This document shows positions 1-8,383 of a stretch of 64,000 nt of DNA, piece after piece. This DNA is from Paralimibaculum aggregatum (GTDB lineage: Bacteria; Pseudomonadota; Alphaproteobacteria; Rhodobacterales; Rhodobacteraceae), in NCBI RefSeq assembly GCF_030270585.1, contig NZ_BSYI01000015.1:50999-114998 (forward strand), read 5' to 3'. The notes beneath the pieces are model-generated. The model saw only the letters and a list, made by a program, of their open reading frames with translations, ran no database searches and was not told the DNA's origin. How positions within the stretch are numbered: position 1 is the first letter of the stretch; each line of letters begins with the position of its first letter. Position numbers and translations under genes: made by a program.

Positions 1-67
1 GCCCGCGCCGAAGGCCCGCAATCTCGTGCTCGGCGCGCTCAAGGGCTGGCGCGGCAACGGGCGCTGA
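1..67 (+). CDS. C-terminal end of an unidentified protein (partial)
   Basis: The frame starting at base 2 is open from the window edge to a TGA at 65-67 and ends in the residues ARNLVLGALKGWRGNGR. GC-rich third positions and the position just before truA support a real gene end. About 20 residues are too few to name a family. The stop is followed at once by a very large inverted repeat (69-145), which fits a gene end. Methionyl-tRNA formyltransferase is a common truA neighbour in this group, but the tail does not clearly match it, so no function is assigned. Confidence 0.5.
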   Translation, partial: PAPKARNLVLGALKGWRGNGR

Positions 68-68
68 G

Positions 69-145
69 GCCGTGCCGCGCCCCGGCCGGGCCGGGGGCGG
101 GGCGGGCGGGTGGGCGCCCCCGGTCCGGGCGGGGCGCGGCACGGC
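69..145 (+). terminator. Large hairpin with G-rich loop, probable terminator
   Basis: A perfect 16-bp inverted repeat (69-84 against 130-145, arm GCCGTGCCGCGCCCCG) starts two bases after the stop of the upstream gene. The 45-base loop contains five G-tracts of 3-5 bases in a row, a G-quadruplex-type pattern. No U-run follows, so classic intrinsic termination is not certain. Position and stem length make a 3'-end structure the best reading. Confidence 0.5.
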
Positions 146-298
146 GCCTGGCCCCCTCGCATCGGCGGGGCGGGCCAGGGCACGCCGCTCCCGAACGCCC
201 GGACCACGGCCATCCCGTGCCCATGCCGGAACCGCCGGCACGCGCTCCGGGCCGCGCGCCGCTTGCCAAACCGCGCGCGCTGAGGCATCGGGCGGGCC

Positions 299-1063
299 AT
301 GCCGCGGATGAAGCTCACCCTCGAATATGACGGCGGCCCGTTCCAGGGCTGGCAGCGCCAGGAGAACGGCCCCTCCGTGCAGGCCGCGCTGGAGGCCGCG
401 ATGGGCGCCCTCGAGCCGGGCCCGCACACCGTGCAGGGCGCCGGCCGCACCGATGCCGGGGTGCATGCCACCGGACAGGTCGCGCATCTCGACACCGGGC
501 GGGACTGGGATCCCTTCCGCCTCGCCGAGGCGCTCAACTGGCATCTCAGGCCCGCCCCGGTCGCGGTGCTCGCCGCCGAGCGGGTGGCCGACGGTTTCCA
601 CGCCCGCTTCGACGCCATCGGGCGGCGCTATACCTACCGCATCGTCGCGCGCCGGGCGCCGCTGGTGCTGGAGCGCGGCCGCGCCTGGCGCGTGCACGGG
701 CCGCTCGACGCGGAGGCCATGCGCGCCGGCGCCGCCCATCTGGTCGGCCGGCACGACTTTACCACCTTCCGCGCCGCGCAATGCCAGGCGCAGTCCCCGG
801 TGAAGTCTCTTGACAAAATCGTGATCGAGGAGATCCACACCGCGACCGGGCAGGAGATCCGCCTGCATTTCGCGGCGCGCAGCTTCCTGCACAACCAGGT
901 CCGCAGCCTCGTCGGAACCCTCGAGCGTGTCGGGTCAAGGCGTTGGCTTCCCGAGAGAATCCGGGACGCCCTCGCGGCACGCGACCGCGCCGCCTGCGGC
1001 CCGGTGGCCCCGCCGCAGGGCCTCGCTCTCACCCATGTGATCTACCCGGAGGTTCCACAGTGA
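299..1063 (+). CDS. truA: tRNA pseudouridine synthase A
   Basis: TruA converts uridines 38-40 of the tRNA anticodon arm to pseudouridine in the cytoplasm. The 254-residue product has the usual family length and the N-terminal motif [14 protein letters not shown]. The catalytic motif [11 protein letters not shown] places the nucleophile at Asp52. The later motif [15 protein letters not shown] is also typical of the family. Start is ATG at 299; a second ATG at 308 (MKLTLEYDG) would also fit and is close to the usual N-terminus. The gene ends 82 bases before the preferred rpoH start. Confidence 0.95.
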   Translation: MPRMKLTLEYDGGPFQGWQRQENGPSVQAALEAAMGALEPGPHTVQGAGRTDAGVHATGQVAHLDTGRDWDPFRLAEALNWHLRPAPVAVLAAERVADGFHARFDAIGRRYTYRIVARRAPLVLERGRAWRVHGPLDAEAMRAGAAHLVGRHDFTTFRAAQCQAQSPVKSLDKIVIEEIHTATGQEIRLHFAARSFLHNQVRSLVGTLERVGSRRWLPERIRDALAARDRAACGPVAPPQGLALTHVIYPEVPQ

Positions 1064-1145
1064 TCCGCCGGTGATCCGTTTGACCGCCCGCTCCGTAGAA
1101 AGTTCATCCATGACGGACGAACGGCAGAGAGAAGGGATGGGCCAG

Positions 1146-2033
1146 ATGGCAACGACTTTGCAAAGCGGCGATCACTCGGTGGCGCGGATTGCGATGGCGG
1201 CGGAACTGCTCGATGCGGATACCGAGCTGACGCTCGCCCGGGCATGGCGCGATGACGGCTGCGAGCAATCGCTGCACCGGCTGGTCAACGCCTATATGCG
1301 TCTCGCGATCTCGATGGCCGCGAAATATCGCCGCTATGGCGCGCCGATGACGGATCTCACCCAGGAGGCCGGCGTCGGGCTGATGAAGGCGGCCTCGAAG
1401 TTCGACCCGGACCGCGGCGTGCGCTTCTCCACCTATGCGGTCTGGTGGATCAAGGCCTCGATACAGGACTACGTGATGCGCAACTGGTCGATGGTGCGCA
1501 CCGGGTCGACCTCGTCGCAGAAATCGCTGTTCTTCAACATGCGCCGGGTGCGGGCGAAGCTGGAGGCGGAGCTTTCGGCCGAGGGCGACATGCCGACCTC
1601 CGAGGAGATCCGCCGCGAGATCGCCGCCGAGCTGGGCGTGCCGCTGCGCGATGTCGAGCTGATGGAGGCGCGGCTCTCGGGCTCGGACTTCTCGCTCAAC
1701 GCGCAGCAGTCCGGCGAGGAGGGGCGCGAATGGGTCGAGACGCTGGAGGATGACGGCGCGCAGCCCGAGGAGGAGGTCGCCCGCTCGCGCGATCTCGGCA
1801 CCGCGCGGGGATGGCTGCGCGATGCCTTCGATGCGCTGACCGAGCGCGAGCGGATGATCATCGCCGCGCGGAAGCTCTCCGAGACGCCGGAGACGCTGGA
1901 AAGCCTCGGCAGCAAGCTCAAGCTCTCCAAGGAGCGGGTGCGCCAGCTCGAGGCGCAGGCGCTGAAGAAGATGCGCAACCGGCTGGAGACGGTGCATGGC
2001 ACCGCCGTCGGGGAACTGGCGCAGGCGTTCTGA
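1146..2033 (+). CDS. rpoH: RNA polymerase sigma-32 factor, RpoHII-like
   Basis: Heat-shock family sigma factor. Region 2 motifs are clear (DLTQEAGVGLMKAASKFDP, then FSTYAVWWIKASIQDYVMRNW). The RpoH box appears as QKSLFFNMRR, and region 4 as LESLGSKLKLSKERVRQLEAQALKKMR. The SDFSLNAQQS segment and overall form resemble the second alphaproteobacterial RpoH (RpoHII), linked in Rhodobacter to oxidative and singlet-oxygen stress; that subtype is my inference. Start is uncertain: in-frame GTG 1071 and ATGs at 1110, 1137 and 1146 exist. I prefer 1146, which has AGAAGG about 10 bases upstream, giving 295 residues. Confidence 0.9.
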   Translation: MATTLQSGDHSVARIAMAAELLDADTELTLARAWRDDGCEQSLHRLVNAYMRLAISMAAKYRRYGAPMTDLTQEAGVGLMKAASKFDPDRGVRFSTYAVWWIKASIQDYVMRNWSMVRTGSTSSQKSLFFNMRRVRAKLEAELSAEGDMPTSEEIRREIAAELGVPLRDVELMEARLSGSDFSLNAQQSGEEGREWVETLEDDGAQPEEEVARSRDLGTARGWLRDAFDALTERERMIIAARKLSETPETLESLGSKLKLSKERVRQLEAQALKKMRNRLETVHGTAVGELAQAF

Positions 2034-2115
2034 GGCGATGGCGGCGCGCCCGCAGCGGGCGCGGCGCGCCTCCTCGCTTGATGATCGCGCCGGCTTGTGC
2101 CACATGGGCCGCGGA

Positions 2116-2192
2116 GGCCCCGTGGCTCAACTGGATAGAGCAATCCCCTCCTAAGGGATAGGTTGCAGGTTCGAGTCCTGCCGGGGTCACCA
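2116..2192 (+). tRNA. tRNA-Arg (anticodon CCT)
   Basis: The acceptor stem GGCCCCG (2116-2122) pairs with CGGGGTC (2182-2188) with one G-U wobble, followed by discriminator A and an encoded CCA (2190-2192). The anticodon stem ATCCC/GGGAT encloses loop CTCCTAA, so the anticodon is CCT at 2150-2152, decoding AGG. The T-arm GGTTCGAGTCC is normal. Total length is 77 bases. Confidence 0.95.
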
Positions 2193-2241
2193 CCGCCACG
2201 CGGGCGGTGGTGCAGGCTTTGCGGATCGCGCCGGTCGCGCC

Positions 2242-4221
2242 TCAGGCAAAGGCCCAGACGCCCTCCTCCACTTCCGTCAGGTTGTTGAGATAGAGCGTCT
2301 CCTCGGCCACCGCGGTCTCCTCGGCGAGATCCGCCAGCACCGAGCCGCGGCTCGCGCCGCCCTCGAGCTCGGCCAGCGCATCGGCATAGAGATCGCCGCC
2401 GGTGTCGAGATCGACGTTCTCGAAGACCCGGTCGAGGAAGTCCGCATCGGAAAGTTCGCCCGGCGCGCCGAACTGCAGCGCGAACTCCTTCGACAGCACG
2501 AAGGCCTCGCTGATGAAATCGAGGCTGGCGCCGCTGTCGAACACGTCCACCCAGAAATTGTAGCCGCCGAGATCGAGCACCCGTGCCAGCGAGAGATCGA
2601 ACAGCCGCCCGAGCGCCAGCAGATCGTCCGGCGCCTCCGGCGCATCGGCCACCTCGCCGCCGCCGCCGGTGACGAAGAGCAGCGCCTCCGACCAGACCTC
2701 GCGGCCGACCTCGCGGCCCAGGTCGCGGCCGTTGAGATCGCCGTCGTCGAAATGGATGCCGCCATAGATCCGGCTGATCCCGGCCTCGTCGGCGGCCGCC
2801 GTGAAGGTGTCCCAGGCCAGCGTCACCGCCTCTGCCGGCGTGGTGCCGGGCTCGAAGAGCGAGCCGCCGGCCTCGAAGGTGACCGAGCCGCCGAAATCGT
2901 CGGAGCCGGCGAAGCTCTTGAGCACCTGCGCCGCGGCCGCGGAGAAGGCGCTGTGCCCGGAGGTGTACTCGGCAAAGGGCGGCGAGGGATCGGCGCCGGG
3001 CTTCTGATAGGGAATGAAGTTCTCGGCCAGGATCGTGCGGGTGCCCTCGTCCACACCGGCCCAGGCCTCGATCACGAAGCCGTCCTCACCGGTGAGCTCG
3101 TCGGTGCCCGCCTCGCCGATCAGCCCGAGCGCCCCGAGCTCGCGGATCGCGCGCACCGGCCGGGTGTAGTCGTAGAACACCTTCGATTCCCAGGTGGCGA
3201 TGCCGGCATCGAACACCGCGTTGCCGAGGGCGAGGAACAGCACCGCGTCCTCGTCGAGCGTGTTGTCATGGCTGGCCGAGACGAACTCGCCGAAGGTCAT
3301 CCAGGTGCCCGGCGGGAAGGAGGTGCCGCCGCCATCCTCCCAGAACTCCGCGATCAGCTTCTGCTCGTCGGTCAGCGCGGCGGAGGCGGTGACCAGCCGT
3401 TCGGCCTGGGCGATGAATTCGGGGTTGATGACCGAGCCGACGAGTTCCGGGCTGACCGCCACCGGGGCCGGGGCCTCCGGCCCGTTGAAGGTGATCGTCG
3501 CGGTCTCGATGTCGAGGGTCGCGTCCACGCCCTCGACGAAGAAGCCGGCCGGCGGCTCGGGCCGCATCGCCGCCGCGTCGTCGAGCGCGAAGGGCGTCAC
3601 GCCGCCCCAGTGCGCGGTCAGGAAGACCTGATCGGGGCTGTCGTCCTCCGGGTCGATCGGCACGTTCTCCGGGGTCCAGCGCGTGATGTCGACGATCGCC
3701 TCGGAGGAGAGATTGACCGGGGCATAGCCGGAGGTGTCGGCATAGCCGTTCTCCTGGTTGGAGCCGTCGCCGCGGCGCTCGGCCATCAGGGTCTCGGCGA
3801 CCAGCAGCCCCAGCGAGGCCGGGCTGTCCGGCGCCACCAGCCCGAGATTCACCGGAAAGCCGAGCTCGGCCATCGCCGCGTCGAAGATCTCGCCCTGCTC
3901 GGGGAACAGCTCGCGCAGCACCGCATAGGCGGCAAAGCTCATCGCCTCGGTCTTGTTGGCCTCGGTGTTGTCCACCGCCGCCTGCTGCAGCGTGTCGCCG
4001 ACGCTCACGCCGACCGCCACCGGATCATAGGAGGCCCAGGCGTCGAAGATCGCGGTATGGGTGAGCGCGTAGGCGCGCGAGGCGATGGTCGGGCCGACCG
4101 CGGTCTCGATCACCGCGGATTGCACGGCCTGGTCCCAGATCACCGAGACCGTCGGGGAGGGATCATCCACCGTCACGCGGGCGGTTTCCGGATCGAGGAC
4201 GAGTGCGATATCGTCTTCCAT
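2242..4221 (-). CDS. Vanadium-dependent haloperoxidase-like PAP2 protein with DUF4214 tail
   Basis: Related to vanadium haloperoxidases and PAP2 phosphatases. Vanadate/phosphate-pocket residues can be matched: Lys347 and Arg354 around SKVFYDYTRPVR, Ser421-Gly-His423 in EYTSGHSAFSA, and Arg484 with His490 in SRIYGGIHFDD. Residues about 530-655 look like DUF4214, a repeat often attached to secreted bacterial enzymes (DLGGYNFWVDVFDSG). There is no signal peptide; very low Lys and many Asp/Glu suggest an exported protein, possibly by type I secretion. Start 4221 has AGGAAAA seven bases upstream; ATG 4236 is the alternative. Haloperoxidase versus acid phosphatase activity cannot be decided here. 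Confidence 0.85.
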   Translation of the reverse strand: MEDDIALVLDPETARVTVDDPSPTVSVIWDQAVQSAVIETAVGPTIASRAYALTHTAIFDAWASYDPVAVGVSVGDTLQQAAVDNTEANKTEAMSFAAYAVLRELFPEQGEIFDAAMAELGFPVNLGLVAPDSPASLGLLVAETLMAERRGDGSNQENGYADTSGYAPVNLSSEAIVDITRWTPENVPIDPEDDSPDQVFLTAHWGGVTPFALDDAAAMRPEPPAGFFVEGVDATLDIETATITFNGPEAPAPVAVSPELVGSVINPEFIAQAERLVTASAALTDEQKLIAEFWEDGGGTSFPPGTWMTFGEFVSASHDNTLDEDAVLFLALGNAVFDAGIATWESKVFYDYTRPVRAIRELGALGLIGEAGTDELTGEDGFVIEAWAGVDEGTRTILAENFIPYQKPGADPSPPFAEYTSGHSAFSAAAAQVLKSFAGSDDFGGSVTFEAGGSLFEPGTTPAEAVTLAWDTFTAAADEAGISRIYGGIHFDDGDLNGRDLGREVGREVWSEALLFVTGGGGEVADAPEAPDDLLALGRLFDLSLARVLDLGGYNFWVDVFDSGASLDFISEAFVLSKEFALQFGAPGELSDADFLDRVFENVDLDTGGDLYADALAELEGGASRGSVLADLAEETAVAEETLYLNNLTEVEEGVWAFA

Positions 4222-4308
4222 GAGATTTTCCTGCATATTCCCAAGCGCAACCCGCAGACGATATTCGGGACCACGGGTAAACGGAAGATTGTTTCGTGAA
4301 GCGAGGTA

Positions 4309-5547
4309 TTACGTCGCGGCGAACGCCTCGATTGCCCGTGCCGCCGAAACAATTCCGTCTTCCATCGAGAGCGTTTCGGCGATCCGGCCGGCGGCCTCCG
4401 CATAGGCCGGGCGGCCGGTCAGGGCGCGGAGCCGCTCGGCCAGCGGCCCCGGCGCGAGGCGCTTCAGCGGCAGCGGCGCCGGCCCGCAGCCCAGCGCGGC
4501 GATGCGCGCGCCCCAGAACGGCTGGTCGACGCCCGCCGGACAGATCAGCATCGGCCGCCCGGCATGGAGCGCGGCGGCGGTCGTCCCCGCGCCGCCGTGA
4601 TGGACCGCCGCCGCCATCAGCGGAAACAGCGCATCATGCGGCGCGCCCTCGATCACGTGGACAGCCTCCGGCGCACCGGCCGCGGCCTCGGCCGAAAGCC
4701 CGCCCCAGCCGGTTGCGAGCACGGCGCGGAGCCCGGCGCGGCGCACCGCCTCCACCACCACGGCGGTAAGCGGCCCGGCCTCGGTGGCCGACATCGAGCC
4801 GAAGCCGACATAGACCGGCGCCGGCCCCGCCGCGAGGAACCGCGCGAGGCCCGGATCCGGCGCCCAGCCTTCGCCCTCCGCCAGTCGCCAGTAGCCGGTG
4901 AGGCGCACCCGCTCCGGCCAGTCCGCCGGGCGCGGCAGCACCGCCGGCGAGACCGCGCAGAGCTCGAGCGGCGCCGGGCGCGGGCAGCGATGCCCCGGGC
5001 CGAGGCCGAGCCGCTCCCGCCGCCAGCGGTTGATCTCGCCCATATAGGGCAGCCGTGCGAGGCCGGTGAGCCGCCAGCTCAGCCGGTTGAGCACGCGTCC
5101 ATAGCGCTGCCCCGAGACGATCACCGGAAAATCCCCGGTCGGCGCGAGCGGCACCGGCGATGCCAGCACCCGGCGCAGCCCCATCGCCTCGGCGACATCC
5201 TCGGCGCCCACGATCTTCGGATGGTGCAGGATCAGGTCGGCCCCCTCCGCCGCATCGGCCACCGCCTCGAGCGAGGCGCGCACCATCGGCAGCACGCGGC
5301 TCCGCCAGACATGCCGCAGCGCCCACCACTGCCCGCGCAGGATCCGCGCGATCTCGGGGTCGGCCATCAGCCCCCGGATGTCGGCCTCAATGGTCCGCGC
5401 GGCGATGCCATGGCGCCCGATCCAGGGCCCGAACCCCTCCGGCGCCCAGAGCGTCACCTCGTGCCCCCGCGCGGCCAGCCCCTTCGCGAGTGCCAGGATG
5501 GGCTGCACGTCGCCCCGCGTGCCCAGCGTGATCGCGGCGATCCGCAT
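4309..5547 (-). CDS. GT1-family (UGT-like) glycosyltransferase
   Basis: A nucleotide-sugar-dependent glycosyltransferase of the UGT / sterol-glucosyltransferase type. The N-terminus MRIAAITLGTRGDVQPILALA is the typical first Rossmann strand and loop. The C-terminal donor-sugar motif HHGGAGTTAAALHAGRPML is the UGT signature. The 412-residue length is standard. Start ATG 5547 is chosen because it begins the conserved motif; upstream in-frame sequence is non-conserved, and no strong ribosome site is seen. It lies 16 bases downstream of the GFA-family gene on the same strand, so both may be cotranscribed. The acceptor (lipid, sterol, carotenoid or macrolide-like) is unknown. Confidence 0.87.
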   Translation of the reverse strand: MRIAAITLGTRGDVQPILALAKGLAARGHEVTLWAPEGFGPWIGRHGIAARTIEADIRGLMADPEIARILRGQWWALRHVWRSRVLPMVRASLEAVADAAEGADLILHHPKIVGAEDVAEAMGLRRVLASPVPLAPTGDFPVIVSGQRYGRVLNRLSWRLTGLARLPYMGEINRWRRERLGLGPGHRCPRPAPLELCAVSPAVLPRPADWPERVRLTGYWRLAEGEGWAPDPGLARFLAAGPAPVYVGFGSMSATEAGPLTAVVVEAVRRAGLRAVLATGWGGLSAEAAAGAPEAVHVIEGAPHDALFPLMAAAVHHGGAGTTAAALHAGRPMLICPAGVDQPFWGARIAALGCGPAPLPLKRLAPGPLAERLRALTGRPAYAEAAGRIAETLSMEDGIVSAARAIEAFAAT

Positions 5548-5563
5548 CGGCGCACCCGGCCGC

Positions 5564-5983
5564 TCAGGCCGCCGGCCCGTCATGGCGGGGCAGGTCGTCC
5601 GCCAGATGCAGCCAGGCGAGCTTCTCGGCATGGTAGACATGCGCCTGCGGCGTCAGCGCATCGGGGTCCTCATGCGCCGCGGCATAGAGGTGGATCTCGC
5701 CTGGCCAGTGATCGGCGCGATAGGCCATCGGCGTGCCGCAGCGCCCGCAGAACAGCCGCTCGACGCCCGTCGAGGAGCCGTAGACCGCCGGCTCCGCCCC
5801 GGTCCAGCGCCAGCGCCCGTCCTTCACCCCGACGAAGGTGGTGAAGGGCGCCGAGCACTGCCGCCGGCAGCTCTCGCAATGGCAGTGGATCACCCAGCGC
5901 GGCCGTCCCGCATATTCGAACCGCACCGCGCCGCAGAGACAGCGCCCGCGGGTGATGTCCTCCGGCGTCCTGTCCTCGCCCAT
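5564..5983 (-). CDS. GFA/CENP-V domain protein (aldehyde-activating-enzyme family)
   Basis: A small zinc-binding protein of the GFA (glutathione-dependent formaldehyde-activating enzyme) family, 139 residues. Zinc-ligand cysteines are visible as Cys15-x-Cys17 (GRCLCGAVRF), in IHCHCESCRRQCSAPF, and in FCGRCGTPM. Family members are often annotated as glutathione S-(hydroxymethyl)transferases, but that activity is disputed for most. Start 5983 (MGEDRT) has AGGGAGA about 8 bases upstream; a TTG at 6004 is possible but less likely. The gene is divergent from the DUF1127 gene. Confidence 0.85.
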   Translation of the reverse strand: MGEDRTPEDITRGRCLCGAVRFEYAGRPRWVIHCHCESCRRQCSAPFTTFVGVKDGRWRWTGAEPAVYGSSTGVERLFCGRCGTPMAYRADHWPGEIHLYAAAHEDPDALTPQAHVYHAEKLAWLHLADDLPRHDGPAA

Positions 5984-6047
5984 GCTTGCATTCTCCCTCT
6001 GCAATCCTACATTTCGATATATAGCGAATTATTGAATGGAGGACACG

Positions 6048-6308
6048 ATGCCCGACCTTCTGACCACTCTCGCACACCGCCTGCAGCGCTGGCAGCGGAA
6101 CCGCCGCGACCGGGCGACGCTCCAGCACATGACCGCCGAGCAGCTCGACGATCTCGGCATCACGCGGGTGGAGATCGACGACTTCCTCGCCGGCCGGCTG
6201 ATCCCGGGCGGCCGCATCCTGCCGCTGCGGCCGCCGCGGTCGCCCCGGCTCGCCGCACGCCTCGAGGCCGCCGGCCCGCAGCCCGACGGCGCTGCCTGCT
6301 GCGCCTGA
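6048..6308 (+). CDS. DUF1127 small protein
   Basis: An 86-residue basic protein with the DUF1127 (YjiS-like) core: RLQRWQRNRRDRATLQHM, then LDDLGITRVEIDDFLAG. Such Arg-rich proteins in alphaproteobacteria are linked to RNA binding, small-RNA-mediated regulation and phosphate/C1 metabolism; the role here is not known. The start ATG 6048 has GGAGG five bases upstream; an earlier in-frame ATG (6036) overlaps that ribosome site and is rejected. The Ala/Pro-rich C-terminal 25 residues are longer than in many family members. A 64-base divergent promoter region separates it from the GFA gene. Confidence 0.85.
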   Translation: MPDLLTTLAHRLQRWQRNRRDRATLQHMTAEQLDDLGITRVEIDDFLAGRLIPGGRILPLRPPRSPRLAARLEAAGPQPDGAACCA

Positions 6309-6321
6309 CGGGCCGGCCCTT

Positions 6322-6343
6322 GCGCCCGGCTCAGGCCGGGCGC
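6322..6343. terminator. Hairpin between convergent genes
   Basis: Arm GCGCCCGGC (6322-6330) pairs perfectly with GCCGGGCGC (6335-6343) across a four-base loop that contains the stop codon of the enolase-superfamily gene. It lies between the convergent DUF1127 and enolase-superfamily genes. There is no T-run on either side, so its terminator role is inferred from position. Confidence 0.4.
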
Positions 6344-7518
6344 TCCTGCGGCTCGAGATGGAGCCCAGAGCCGCCCGGCCAGGGATGCGCCCGCGCCACA
6401 GCCTCGTCGAGCGTCACGCCGAGCCCCGGCGCCTCGGGCACCAGCACATGCCCGTCCTCCCAGGCCAGCGGCGTCTCGAGCAGCTCGGCATAGAAGCCAT
6501 CCATCTTCCAGATCGATTCGAGAATCAGGAAGTTGGGAATGCTCGCCGCGAACTGGATGTTCGCCGCCGCCACCACGGGCCCGCAATAGAGATGCGGCGC
6601 GATCTGCGCATAATGCACCTCGGCCAGCGCGGCGATCTTCCTGGCCTCCAGCAGCCCGCCGCAGCGCCCGAGATTGGGCTGCAGGATCGCGGCCGCGCCG
6701 CAGGCCAGCACCCGGGCGAACTCGTGCTTGGTGGCCAGCCGCTCGCCGGTGGCGATCGGCACGGTGCTGGCCCGCGCGACCCGCGCCATCTCCTCGGGGC
6801 TTTCCGGCGGCACCGGCTCCTCGAACCAGAGCGGCGCGAAGGGCGCCATGCGCTCGGCCAGCCGGATCGCGCCGGAGGGGGTGAACTGCCCATGCGTGCC
6901 CACCAGCAGGTCGGCGCGGCCGCCCACCGCCTCCCGGAGGCAGGTGAGGAAACGCTCCACCCGGTCGAAATCCGCCATCGAGGGCTGGCGTCCGTCATAG
7001 ACGGTGTAGGGATAGCAGGGGTCGAACTTGACCGCGGTGAAGCCCTCGGCCACCGCTGCCGCCGCGACCTCGGCCGAAGCCTCCGGGTCGGAATAGAAAT
7101 CCCCCCCCACCCCGGCCGGCGGATAGAGATAGGTGTAGCTCCGCAGCCGTTCGTGCACCCGGCCGCCGAGCAGCACATGCACCGGCTTGCCGACCTCCTT
7201 GCCGAGGATGTCCCAGAGCGCCATCTCCAGCGCGCTCAGCACGCTCATCAGGCCGATCTCCGGGCGCCCGCCATAGCCGCGCCCATAGACCTCGCGCCAG
7301 ACCGCCTCGATCGCCGGGAAGGGGCGGCCGAGCAGATGCCGCGCCGCGACCTCCTCGATCAGCCGGCAGGTGGTCTCCGGCCCGGTGCCGGCAGGATAGG
7401 CCTCGCCGATCCCGGTGATTCCCGCATCGGTGGAGAGCTTGACGAAGATGAAGACCGGCCCGCCGCGGCCGGGCTCCGGGTTGGCGACCGCGAAGGTCTC
7501 GACATCGGTGATCCGCAT
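6331..7518 (-). CDS. Mandelate racemase / muconate lactonizing enzyme family (enolase superfamily) enzyme
   Basis: 395-residue sugar-acid dehydratase or racemase of the enolase superfamily. The N-terminal capping domain begins MRITDVETFAV. In the barrel I see Lys164 (TAVKFDP), Glu234 (WFEEPVPPE), Glu259 (ATGERLATKHEF) and His309 (IAPHLYCGP). The first metal-ligand strand reads LLVGTHGQFTPSG rather than the usual Asp-x-Asn, so the metal site is atypical. RspA-type mannonate dehydratases have a similar KFDP motif. Start ATG 7518 has AGGGAG six bases upstream. The substrate is not predictable from the window. It is convergent with the DUF1127 gene, and its 5' end faces tRNA-Val. Confidence 0.88.
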   Translation of the reverse strand: MRITDVETFAVANPEPGRGGPVFIFVKLSTDAGITGIGEAYPAGTGPETTCRLIEEVAARHLLGRPFPAIEAVWREVYGRGYGGRPEIGLMSVLSALEMALWDILGKEVGKPVHVLLGGRVHERLRSYTYLYPPAGVGGDFYSDPEASAEVAAAAVAEGFTAVKFDPCYPYTVYDGRQPSMADFDRVERFLTCLREAVGGRADLLVGTHGQFTPSGAIRLAERMAPFAPLWFEEPVPPESPEEMARVARASTVPIATGERLATKHEFARVLACGAAAILQPNLGRCGGLLEARKIAALAEVHYAQIAPHLYCGPVVAAANIQFAASIPNFLILESIWKMDGFYAELLETPLAWEDGHVLVPEAPGLGVTLDEAVARAHPWPGGSGLHLEPQERPA

Positions 7519-7653
7519 GGGGGCTCCCTGGGCCAGTTGCTCGGGAAAGTGCTCGCCCATCGCAACCCGTCGCGCAAGCCGCACGATTGCCGGGAGGCAA
7601 TCGGCGCGCACCCGCTTGACAGGCCCCGCCGCTCGGGTCAAAAGGCGCCGCAC

Positions 7654-7729
7654 GGGCGGTTAGCTCAGTTGGTAGAGCACAGTGTTCACATCGCTGGGGT
7701 CACTGGTTCGAGCCCAGTACCGCCCACCA
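7654..7729 (+). tRNA. tRNA-Val (anticodon CAC), island integration target
   Basis: Acceptor GGGCGGT (7654-7660) pairs with ACCGCCC (7719-7725), followed by A and an encoded CCA (7727-7729). D-arm GCTCAGTTGGTAGAGC. Anticodon stem CAGTG/CGCTG around loop TTCACAT gives anticodon CAC at 7687-7689, decoding GTG. A serine-recombinase remnant abuts the 3' end on the opposite strand and its last codons read into the tRNA, so this tRNA served as an attachment site. Confidence 0.95.
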
Positions 7730-8383
7730 TTCCCACATTGCCAGCTTTCAGGCTCTCCAAGAGCCTGAATGGCAACGAGAAATCGGCGGTTCGATAACTG
7801 TCGTTCCGGCAGTATGGCAAAGGCTTCGTGAACGCCAGCCTGAGCACGGCTCGCTGGTGGCCGCAGCTCCCGGAAGCTCATATTTTCCAAGGGTTTGCGA
7901 GGAACGTGAGCGCGGTTCGGGAAACCGCCTCGAAGGTCATGCGCGGCTGGCCCGATGAGGCCCCACGGTCCGCGAGCGCCATCTTCTGCTCTTCGAGCTT
8001 CACGATTTGCGCTTCATGGGCAGCGATGAGTGTCGGACTGTCCGTCTCGATCAGACGCTCGACCAGCTGGCCGGTCTTCGCCTCGATGGCCGCGATTTCC
8101 TTCTCGATCTGCGCCGCCCCACGATCGGCTTGGCCGAGACGGGCGTCCCAGAGATCGCGCAGCATCGCCTTGGCGATGGTGAACAGTTCCGGCACGGGCG
8201 TCAGCTGGCGCAGCAGCGCCTCGAACTCGCCTTCGACCTTCTCCTTGCGGACGGACTTGCCCTTCCCGGCGCAGTAGCGCGCCAGGCAGACATCGTAGGG
8301 ATAGCGCTTCGAGCGCCCCTTCGACCAGGCCGCCGTCAGAAGGCCGCCACAAGAGCCGCAGGCAACCACCTCGCGCAGCGGGC
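7686..8383 (-). pseudogene. Serine site-specific recombinase, C-terminal remnant
   Basis: Remnant of a large serine recombinase (resolvase-type integrase). The longest open piece (8369-7878) contains the zinc-ribbon segment VACGSCGGLLTAAWSKGRS, then a coiled-coil linker rich in Glu and Lys, ending TFLANPWKI. The family tail continues in other frames: ENMSFRELR in one, then AVLRLAFTKPLPYCRN and SYRTADFSLPFRLLESLKAG in another. At least two small frameshifts have therefore hit the 3' part. The catalytic N-terminal domain is missing; homology stops near 8383. The tail reads into tRNA-Val as GGTGLEPVTPAM with the stop at 7686-7688, typical of tRNA-integrated serine recombinases. It cannot be active. 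Confidence 0.85.

Noticed and set aside
1071..1145. Extended N-terminus of RpoH from GTG 1071 or ATG 1110/1137
   Set aside because: The extra residues are not conserved-looking, and the best-placed ribosome site (AGAAGG) points to ATG 1146. Kept as alternatives only.
1104..2143. Long minus-strand open frames over rpoH
   Set aside because: Arg/Ser/Pro-rich products with no family motifs; they are antisense shadows in GC-rich DNA.
2752..4299. 515-residue plus-strand open frame over the haloperoxidase gene
   Set aside because: Product is dominated by Arg, Gly, His and Asp without motifs; the opposite strand has clear PAP2/haloperoxidase motifs.
7730..7880. Independent small gene on the minus strand reading from 7890 into tRNA-Val
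   Set aside because: Its sequence is the frameshifted tail of the serine recombinase, plus antisense tRNA, not a separate gene.
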